NCBI GenBank assembly: GCA_904063045.1 | Contig: CAJFCJ010000014.1 | Span: 186,001 to 250,000 of the forward strand | Length of the DNA stretch: 64,000 nt | Direction: 5' to 3' | Source of the DNA: Dimorphilus gyrociliatus | Lineage: Eukaryota; Annelida; Polychaeta; Dinophilidae | In this document: positions 56,501-64,000 of the stretch, piece after piece | Layout of the letters: the number at the start of each line of letters is the position of its first letter | Position numbering within the stretch: the first letter of the stretch is position 1 | The notes under the pieces: model-generated | Told to the model about the DNA's origin: nothing | The model's input: the letters and a program-made list of their open reading frames with translations, nothing else | The model's database searches: none | Made by a program: the position numbers and the translations under genes

Positions 56501-57174
56501 AGGTAACAGAGGGTCTAGACACAAACTCCACCAAGCTGGCGTTGGAAAGAGCATGGGCAAGGGAGAGGAGACCATCCTTAATAATCTCTGACAATTATAG
56601 GACCTTTAAGGCTATGGCTCAGGAAAAAAACCAAATCGATTGGCAATTCACGGCACCAAAGGCGCCCTACCAAGGAGGCGTGTGGGAGGTAGCAGTTAAG
56701 GCAGCTAAATATTTGGCCAAACCATATCTACACAATTGCTGGTCTCACCAGAAATGGCAGACGCTGTGGTTGCTAGTAGAGAAGGTAATAAACGATAAGC
56801 CATTACAGCAGCCGCTAGATGACCCTGACCAGATATTGGTAACACCCAATTTACTAAAGAAGAGACAACGGGAGCTACGTTGGAATGAAAGCAAATGGAG
56901 TCAGAAGCGTTGGAACGAGATACAGCGACAATGGAAAAGGATCTACCTGCAAGAGCTGGTCAGACAACAGCGGAGAACGAAGGGAGGAAGAAAGCTGCAA
57001 GTCGGAGACAAGGTCCTAGTCACTGACAAACAAAAGGCTAGGCATAGATGGGTGACTGGAGTATTAACAGAAATCATACCTAGCCATGATGGAGCCACGA
57101 GAAAGTGCAAGTTGAATACAGCAAGGGGCCCGCTTATCAGGGCTGCAGGAGAACTATTGTTCGTGGGAGAGTAA
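53538..57174 (+). pseudogene. BEL-2 gag end and pol (PR-RT-RNase H-IN), two lesions
   Basis: 53547-54620: zinc knuckle (CDNCMTNSHNVAECWKLKC), protease (IQDTGADMSIITEKA), RT start. A TGA at 54618-54620 replaces a Cys codon (IVYD-stop-AAKYY). 54678-56270: RT with FYVDDLILAS, RNase H with YTDASDTTLGV and MTDSEVVL. A 1-bp insertion near 56250 shifts frame. 56296-57174: integrase with CDQC zinc ligands and catalytic Asp in GIDHFGPF, Asp in IISDNYRTF, Glu in GGVWEVAV, plus the C-terminal DNA-binding end (IPSHDG). All catalytic residues are present. Only two small lesions make this the best preserved BEL pol in the window, but the gag N-terminus and 5' LTR are absent. Confidence 0.88.
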
Positions 57175-57540
57175 ACAGAACGTTATATACTAACGTTCCG
57201 TTCACATTACATGATATGAGTGAATGTGTGTTAGTGTGCGAGTGTCAGTGTCTGAGCGTCACTTAAGAAGGGAGTTTGACTTAGCCCAGAGTCGGGACAG
57301 TCCAACTTGATGTTATGCCACATCGTTGATAACGACGTGGCATGAACGTGGCATGAATGTGGCAATACAGATGAGCACAGTCAAACACCCAATTAAGTGA
57401 CACTAACAAAGTATAAAAGGGAGTGAATGTAATAGAACGGTGTGAGAGACCAAAAGAATATCAAATAAAATTTATACGAAATTCTTAGGAATTTCGTGCT
57501 ATAAGCGAAAAACAAAATCTTATAAAATATATATATAGCA
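57175..57540 (+). mobile_element. BEL-2 3' LTR region
   Basis: Follows the integrase stop directly. It contains a 7-bp inverted repeat AACGTTA/TAACGTT (57179-57185 and 57191-57197), tandem CGTGGCATGAA units (57336-57357), a TATA box TATAAAAG at 57412-57419 and AATAAA at 57464-57469, consistent with U3-R order. Blocks match the BEL-3 LTR at 32031-32224 in reverse. The exact 5' edge was not fixed. Confidence 0.65.
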
Positions 57541-57551
57541 TTATATATATA

Positions 57552-60061
57552 GCATTAAAGGTGGAAACTGAGAATGGAAACCTCATTGCAATTCAAGACA
57601 CTGGAGCCGATATGATGATAATTACAAAAAGGGCCACCAAAAGAATCAATGCAAAGCCTATAGAAATAGTAGAAGTCGATCTCACAATGATGGGAAGAGT
57701 GGAGAGACACAAGGCGGTGAGATATCAGATAAGCATCAAACAAAGGAATTTGGTAGCCCTCAAATATTCAGAGATTACCACAATTGATCAAAGATCCATA
57801 ACGGATGAGGAGAGAGCAAAATGGCCATATCTAAGAAACTTAGACATACCAGAATTGACAAATTATAAGGTGGATTTTTTAATAGGTTGTGACTACATTG
57901 ACCTGATAGCCCCAAGAACGATTCTGGAAGGGAAGGTCAATGAGCCCACTGCTATGCGTTCTAAGTTGGGATGGTCAATTGTTGGTTGGAGGACAGAAAG
58001 AAGGCAACTGACAAAAATTGCCTTGATATTAAAGAATAGGAATGAGACAAAGGAACAGAAACTGACAACAAATGATGAACTTTGGGTCAAACAGTTAGAA
58101 AACAGAATACACTTTAAAGATGGAAAGGGTGTATGCACCTATTCTTTTTAATGGGAAACAAATGGAACTACAGTGTAACAGACATGTGGCTTACAGCAGG
58201 CTACAAAGTCTAAAGAAGAAGTTTACAGGAGGCATAGAATACCAGAAGCAATACAATGAAGGGATAAAGGACTACCTTGAAAAGGGTTATGCAAAGAAAA
58301 ATGCCAAAAATGGAACAATAAAGTGGTTTATACCTCATCATGGCGTGTTGAGCCCAAACAAAGAAAAAATGAGAATCGTTTATGACTGCTCAGCAAGGGA
58401 TGGAGGCAAATACATAAACGACATAATAGCTACAGGTGGAAGTCTGGTGGGCGACATACCTAACACTTTAGTGAACTGGAGAAGCGGAAAATACTACGCA
58501 ATAGGAGACATTAAAGCAATGTTTCATCAAGCGAACCTTGAAGTCCCTGATGAACAATACTTTGGACTACTATATTGGAAGCAAGGGAGCCAAAAAATCG
58601 ACAGTAACCTAGAAGAATACAGAATGACAAGGCATGTGTTTGGGGCTAAAGATAGCCCATATGTGGTCTCAGCAATGCTTAGGAAGGTCCTGAAGGCCTC
58701 CAGCCTTACCAATGAAGAGAGAAAAGAGATAGAAAGATGCTTCTATGTCGACGACCTCATCCTAGCATCTGACAGTGAAGACTACCTGGGCGAAGTCTTG
58801 AGTAAAGTACTAAAGGCTCTTGGCAACTACTTCACATTGGCAAAAATAACATCAAACTCTGAAGCTGTAATAAAACAAATTCCCCACGAACAAAGGCCCG
58901 CTAATTATCCAAAGAAAGTGCTAGGGATCCATTATGACCCACAGAATGATAGGCTGGAGTGGAACCTAAGCAACCTGGCACTAGGACAGAAGGCAACGTG
59001 GAAAGAGATGCTGGGAATGATAGCAAAGATCTACGACCCATTGGGTCTGGTGACCATAGTGGTAGCCAGACTCTGAGTAATGTTCTCAGAATTGCAAAGA
59101 GACATGAAGCATTGGAGGGAGGAAGTACTGGAACAAGAGAAAACCAGATGGAATGAGGCGATAACAAAACTCCCAGATAAATTGTCTGTAACATGACATG
59201 TGAGAAAGGCTGAAGAGTACCACATTTACACTGATGCCTCCGACGAAGTCATTGGGGCAGTCATATATGCTTACATAGCAGGAAAGGGTGATACGTGCCA
59301 AAGCATTACTCGTTAAGCCAGTTATGAAAACCACCCCAAGACATGAACTCGCAGCAGCCCTATTGGGAGTGAGGCTAGCCCTGGAAGTAAGTCTGGGAGT
59401 TACTAGGTGGCCAGCAGTCTTCCTGACTGACTCCGAAGTGGTTTTGAAGTTCATAAAAAATGAAGAAAAATGGATAAGTATGCGAGGGCAAGAGTAACTG
59501 AAATATGACAATACACTAGCCCTGAGCAATGGTCTCACGTAAAGGGACAGAGCAACCCTGCTGACTGGCTGACAAAATTGCCTACACAATTCAAGCAACA
59601 AAAATACGATGCATGGTGTGAGAGATCACAGGATAACGTACAAGCTAAAATCTTAAGTAAAGTACTCGTGTTAAAGAGACCATTAGCCGAAACAACTGAC
59701 CTGACATCCTTTGGACAACCCTGACCAGGTGTTGGTAACACCAAATTCTTTGAACAAAGGGCAAAGGCTACAACAGAATGACCCAAGATGGAACCAAAGA
59801 CGATGGAACAAAATGGAGAGACAACGGCGTAAAATATATGTCCAGGAATTAGTAAGGCAACAGAGGAAGACAAGGGGAGGGCGAAAGCTGCAAATTGGAG
59901 ATAAGGTCTTAATCATTGATAAAAATCAAGCCAAGGCACAGCTGGATGGTAGGTGTGTTGACAAAAATCCTCCTAAGTCATGATGGAGTTAAAAGAAGCT
60001 GCGAAATCAAAACCAAGAAAGGGCTGTTCACAAGGGCAGTGGGTGAAATTTTGTTCGTGGG
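57552..60061 (+). pseudogene. BEL-1 pol, right arm copy (broken)
   Basis: Protease 57561-58151, RT 58120-59076 (complete palm with FYVDDLILAS near 58750), RNase H fragments 59150-59500 and the integrase C-terminus 59711-60061. Shared with the left arm: the +1 G before RT, the TGA at 59074-59076, and loss of the integrase core, with RNase H tail joined directly to DNPDQVLVTPNSL. RT is longer here because the left arm's 10-bp and ~105-bp deletions are absent. Confidence 0.85.
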
Positions 60062-60149
60062 GGAATGAACAAAACATTGTTTAGTGTCAGTGTGTGTGTG
60101 TGTCAGCAAGTGTGTGTCAGTGAAGGCTGTTGTATCTGGCAGCTCACTT

Positions 60150-60171
60150 GGGGACGTTTTCTGTCGGCCCC
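60150..60171 (+). repeat. 22-bp terminal motif, right outer end
   Basis: GGGGACGTTTTCTGTCGGCC followed by CC, the inverted partner of 37869-37890 and identical to the right end of the 207-bp TIR element (36196-36217). Confidence 0.7.
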
Positions 60172-60257
60172 AATATGAACTACACAGTTTGGCAACTGTA
60201 AAGTGATGATTGGATATCAGATGCAAACCTCAAAGTATATAACTCCTCACTATTTTC

Positions 60258-61020
60258 TGCATGTAATGAACCAACAAGACAGTTAAGGAAGGGAGTGAAA
60301 GCACTCTTGAGAAGATTGCAACCGTTATAGAAGAATAAAGAATATTCTCTAAAGAATGTAAGAAACACCTCATTGCCAAGTATGCTAACTACCTAAGCCA
60401 AGGGTAAAATGACAAATAATAGGACAGTATGCTCTAACTATGGAAATAATCATACAGTCAAATCATGTATGCAATGCAGGATCTGAAATTGGCAGAAAAG
60501 GGTTCAGATAAACAGAAGGGTCGGCCTTTGTGAGAATTTCCTAAATACCGACAATCACAAGGGTGATAGATGCTCACGATCATCATGTGGAGGATATGCA
60601 AAGAACAAAAATTTGTGATTTCATTGTTGTGAGGTAAAGGGACTGGTGAAAAGGGTTTTAATCGGGGCAACGAGAGAGAAGAACACATCTTTGACAGCAA
60701 TGCAAATTGATATAAATGGTAAAGGAATGGTAGCCATGCTGGATATAGGAGCAGACATTACCTTGGTCAGAAATGGGACACTGTGTCGCATAAATGCTAA
60801 ATAAATAGATTCACATGCAGTGAAATTGCGAGAAGGAGAAATATATTGCTCCAGGGTATGAATTGATGGTGGCAAGGAAGGATATAGTTGTGATGGTTTA
60901 TAGAGACATAGCCACAGTTACTCAGGTGGAGTTATCAACGGAAGAAAGAAGAGAATACCTGAAGGAGGTGTGGAATCCCCAAATCAACCATAAGAATATC
61001 GATAGGTACACTGATAAATT
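60258..61020 (+). pseudogene. Decayed BEL/Pao gag-protease remnant
   Basis: Broken plus-strand codons show a zinc-knuckle-like stretch (near 60430-60600) and a protease box MVAMLDIGADITLVRNG at 60728-60778, in which DTGAD has become DIGAD. Several stops interrupt it. It is more decayed than BEL-1 and BEL-2 and lies just outside the right arm. Confidence 0.65.
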
Positions 61021-61326
61021 ATGAACGAAGACAAAATAAATAAAGACTGATAGCTAAAGATTATTATATATATTAAGATTATTAGATATTATAATAGCTA
61101 TTGCAGCTTGTCCCGTATATGCGAAATGGAAAAATCGTTTAAGAACGACGTTTTTTTTGCAGTATATATTGTTGAACGTCATCTACATCATTTCAACTCA
61201 TGGTCACATGTACTTAACTCTTACCAGTAGAGATATTTCATTCGATTTACTAGTTTACCCTGCAGATGGAGCTGGTCGTGAAGTATTATCGATCGTTAGT
61301 GAATAGGCTTAGAGAAAGATTCCACA
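61021..61326. other. Upstream region of the LRR gene
   Basis: About 300 bp without coding signal; host-like AT-rich DNA resumes here. Presumed promoter, no clear box. Confidence 0.5.
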
Positions 61327-63333
61327 ATGACGGACTCTCTGCAAAATGAATGTTGCAGAGTAATCCGAAGACATATAAATGATCTAAAGGACAACTTGCA
61401 TACTTTACCTGTCAAATTACTCTGGAGTAGGATATTATATAAACTATTTTGCTATTCGACGTCTACAACGTTCTTAAACTGGAATTTTTACAAATTTCTC
61501 CATCCTCTCTATCAACTGCAATATTTAGAATTTTCGAAATGGCATAATTTGACAAACTATCATTTATCGATTCTTGGTAAACACGTGATCAATCTAAAAT
61601 GTATCCAAATAGATTGTCCTCAAGGAATAAACGATTCGGGTCTAGTAGGTATGCTGCAAAATCTAACGCAACTGCAAAGTTTATCGGTGACGATAAACAA
61701 TAATAATATCACTCTACGTTGGTTGGAAAGTTTGCGGTGCGAAGAAACGTTTACTGATTTAGAAATAAAAGGTTTAAAGAAATGTAACGCCGAGAGATTG
61801 CCACTTGTTGAACAATTTTTTTCAAAACACAACAAATTAACGAGCGTTAAATTAGACGCTTCAATCCCGGAAAATATATTAAAGCGTTTATTGAAAGTGA
61901 TAAATACTTCTTTGGTAAGGCGAAAAATATTTCTTATCTTTCTTCTAAATGTTGTTTTCTACGATAAGACAAAGGAAAGAGAGAAGATAAAATCTATTAA
62001 TTCCTCCAGGTTCATTTATCGTTTAGAGACGACGCCGCCGAAGGACTTCACTTGAATACAATTACAATTATAAGAAAGTATTGTTTAAGACTTGAAAGTA
62101 TCTCCATCGTTCTTCGGAGATGCCATCCGCGCACTATCCTTTTACCTTGCCTCTGTCCAAACTTGGTCTCTTTTAAAATGAATCCTTATATGAAAAGTAC
62201 CATTAACTTTGAGAATCTCTTATCGATATCTTCAAAATTAAAGGTAAATGTAGAGAAGATAAATAGTAATTGTCTAATGACTTTTGATCGTTATATAAAC
62301 CAATTAGACGCTTCATCTAAGATCGGTAAGAATTCTTCGAGATGATTCTAACGAAGAGGAAAGAAATTACGAAAGGATGACCATTGAAAGTCTTTCATTA
62401 TACGCAGTGTCCTTTCCGAATGCTAGAGTTGCAATGAAATTCGTGTCTTCTTTGATATCTTTAAAAGAGTTATACATGAAAAATTCACCGCAATTCGACG
62501 AACCATCCTTAGAGATGATTTTCTCAAAGATAGGTTCAAACCTAAATCATTTAAAAATCTTTGGAGACTGCTCTGATTTTGTTTGTAAATTAATTGGTTT
62601 ACATTGTTGTAAACTTGCCAAACTGGAATTGAATTTTGAAGAAAATTCAAGAGAATTCCATTCAATAACCGAGAATGAAAACTTTAAAAGTAAACTAATA
62701 CTTTTACATCTAACTTCAAACGTAAATAGATATTTGTTTCTTTTTCATCTTTTCATCATTTCTCTTTTTTCCAACCAGCTTTTGCCAACAACTTTATATT
62801 CGATAACCAATTTTACAAGACTTATTAGACTCTACTTGACCGACTTTATCGATAATGATTTTTTAATTCTATTAAGCGAAAGATGTCGTCAATTGCAGGA
62901 TGCTTATTTCGAAAACTGCGATAAAGTAACATTCTTTACTTTTAAATGTTTGTTTTAAATCTTTTATATACATATCTCTCTCTTTATATTTCTTCTTCTT
63001 CTTCTTCTTCTTCTCCTCCTTCTTCCTCTTCCCAACATTTAGATCAATGATTTTGGAATTTTTAGTTTTACTTCCGGTTGTATTGAATTAGAAACATTGA
63101 AAATGAATAAACTAGAGAATATTAGCGAAAATTCTATAAGACAAATATGTAAATTGATGAATCTAAAGCATCTGTCATTGTACGGCGTTCCAGACCACGT
63201 GGCTAAATTTGGTGTAACATATTTAAAGGTTAGTCGAAATAAAGTCCTCTTTTCTTATCTTATCTAATTACTAATTTTTTCTTATTTAATATAGAACTAT
63301 TCAGAAATTGATAGCTTTCGTATCTCCACGTAA
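61327..63333 (+). CDS. Leucine-rich repeat protein (FBXL/AMN1-like)
   Basis: Exons in frame: 61327-61914, 62010-62325, 62357-62721 (start uncertain), 62779-62925, 63043-63228, 63295-63333; about 547 aa. Cysteine-containing LRRs of the FBXL/AMN1 type repeat through the protein, for example LQSLSVTINNNNITLRWLES, LRLYLTDFIDNDFLILL and CIELETLKMNKLENIS. Such proteins bind substrates for SCF ubiquitin ligases when an F-box is present; the N-terminus here (LHTLPVKLLWSRILYKLF) is only weakly F-box-like. The junction near 62326 needs a 31-bp intron or reflects a 1-bp frameshift; all other junctions use normal GT-AG sites of 57-117 bp. Either a real gene with an ultrashort intron or a recently damaged copy. 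Confidence 0.7.
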
Positions 63334-63751
63334 CCCATGTGTGTGTGGGGGGGCTACTTTCTTATATTCGAACAGGCCTATTGGTAAATTATTTCTGGAA
63401 TTTTTAAACACTATTGTATAGTGTACTGGTTGTGTTTATTTAAGCCTAGTATTTAGTAAATATACAGTAAGATTACGAAAGTATGCTCTATTAGAGTTGT
63501 TAGATGGTATTTTTATTAAATAACGTAGTACAATGGTTATATTCACGAAACATAAAATAAACCCAGCCGTCTTCTTTCATTTTTTTATATGAAAAAACCA
63601 TATAAATGTATATATTCTATATATTATGAATATTACTGTATACATTTATACAACATCATTATTAGCCATTTTATACTTTGTTGATAAATCTAGTATCATT
63701 CTAACTATTGAACATTCAGAAATGTAGCAATTTCTTCTTTTAGACGATATA
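63334..63751. other. Spacer between convergent genes
   Basis: AT-rich, with a GTGTGTGTGGGGGGG stretch at 63342-63356 and ATAAAATAAA near 63552. It should hold the 3' UTRs of both flanking genes. Nothing else seen. Confidence 0.6.
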
Positions 63752-64000
63752 TCAAGAAATATATGGGCAGTTTCCTTCTGTTACCTTAACATTGTCCAAT
63801 GCTATATCTCCTTTACCAGCTCCTCTAGACCTGGCTGTAATGATTATTTGATCAATGTCATCGGTAGATTTTAAAGGAATATATATATTGTTCCATTTAT
63901 TTCCCATATTCTCGCTCTTTCTGTAGAGTGATGCTTTCAAAAGTCCTCGTCTCGATGATAGTATTTCGAATTCTCCTATTTCGTTTTGAGATCCAGACAT
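63752..64000 (-). CDS. MAM-domain protein, C-terminal end (5' partial)
   Basis: Minus-strand frame open to the window edge, ending with TGA at 63752-63754. The 82 residues match the second half of a MAM domain: a basic strand LLKASLYRKSENMGNKW, the conserved hydrophobic core IIITARSRGAG, and the signature GDIALDNVKVTEGNC with the last MAM cysteine. MAM domains are extracellular adhesion modules of proteases, receptor phosphatases and neuropilins. The protein stops three residues after the domain (PYIS), so it is secreted, or the domain is C-terminal without a membrane anchor. The rest of the gene lies beyond 64000. Confidence 0.85.
   Translation of the reverse strand: MSGSQNEIGEFEILSSRRGLLKASLYRKSENMGNKWNNIYIPLKSTDDIDQIIITARSRGAGKGDIALDNVKVTEGNCPYIS

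Larger units (their letters stand above)
52929..57626 (+). mobile_element. 4.6-kb mosaic retroelement insertion flanked by 75-bp direct repeats
   Basis: The same 75 bp of BEL-1 protease sequence (GCATTAARGGTGGAAACTGA to GATGATAATTACA) occurs at 52929-53003 and 57552-57626 with one mismatch. Between them, all on the plus strand, lie: a BEL-1 RT piece (53007-53180), a Gypsy-like gag piece (53181-53537), and a BEL-2 gag end, pol and LTR (53538-57540). The left arm has none of this, and its protease reads straight through. The 75-bp repeat is far too long for an integrase target duplication (BEL makes 4-6 bp), pointing to template switching and homologous recombination. Confidence 0.8.
48107..60257. 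repeat. Right arm of giant inverted duplication
   Basis: Inverted copy of 37783-45361. Paired points: the secreted-protein start (44145/49360) and stop (43582/49923) sum to 93505, and gag starts (42000/51299) sum to 93299, the change being the 205-bp unit in the left arm. Right-arm-only features are the 4.6-kb mosaic insertion (52929-57551), a TGA in gag at 52030, and the ~37 bp near 48252-48290. Confidence 0.92.

Noticed and set aside
37869-60171. A single 22-kb transposon bounded by the 22-bp motifs
   Set aside because: Flanking bases (AGTTCATATT and AATATGAACT) are inverted, not direct, repeats; the inverted homology continues ~90 bp outward; and the cargo is unrelated debris.
1-64000. 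CRISPR arrays, tRNA or rRNA genes, operons
   Set aside because: No evenly spaced repeats with unique spacers, no cloverleaf with anticodon, no rRNA core sequence recognised; the genome is eukaryotic.

Overview
The window is nuclear DNA of a small-genome invertebrate animal. Host genes are AT-rich, have GT-AG introns mostly 60-115 bp long, and are separated by microsatellite-laden spacers. The gene set points to a metazoan, and spiralian (for example annelid) affinity is the best guess: NACHT-WD40, animal FAS-like PKS, SDR9C-type dehydrogenases, class A GPCRs, a PLEKHG5-type RhoGEF, and TSP1, LRR and MAM proteins. No species can be assigned from sequence alone.

Layout. 1-3849: 3' part of a NACHT/WD-repeat gene with a polybasic CAAX-like tail. 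3850-8458: about 4.6 kb of noncoding, microsatellite-rich DNA. 8596-16335: promoter and 11-exon gene for a 2219-aa FAS-like polyketide synthase (KS-AT-DH-ER-KR-ACP, no thioesterase). It is followed on the same strand by two tandem SDR9C-like dehydrogenase genes (18172-19483, 20020-21370), a possible animal biosynthetic cluster. 21879-24134: two intronless, divergent class A GPCRs. 26153-29320: PLEKHG5-type RhoGEF with Cys/His module, RBD, DH and PH.

29.6-61.0 kb is an accessory, transposon-built island. It holds decayed BEL/Pao and Tc1 copies (29.6-31.7 kb). A BEL/Pao element on the minus strand (32.0-36.7 kb) carries an intact nested DD34E Tc1-like transposon and a 207-bp TIR element with a perfect 9-bp target duplication. 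A Gypsy-like gag is fused to that BEL pol. The centrepiece is a very large inverted duplication: left arm 37783-45361, right arm 48107-60257, spacer 2745 bp. Each arm carries a damaged BEL/Pao provirus (BEL-1) and a copy of a gene for a 187-aa secreted protein whose amino-acid sequence is identical in both arms. The spacer holds a TSP1/EGF-type secreted-protein gene. The right arm alone carries a 4.6-kb insertion that is a mosaic of three retroelement families, flanked by 75-bp direct repeats.

61.3-64.0 kb returns to host genes: an LRR protein (FBXL/AMN1-like repeats) and, on the minus strand, the C-terminal end of a MAM-domain protein.

How genes may work together. The PKS could make a polyketide or lipid chain and the adjacent SDRs could reduce or oxidise carbonyls on it; this is inference from adjacency. 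The inverted duplication seems to have doubled a secreted-protein gene whose copies remain intact while the retroelement genes around them are broken.
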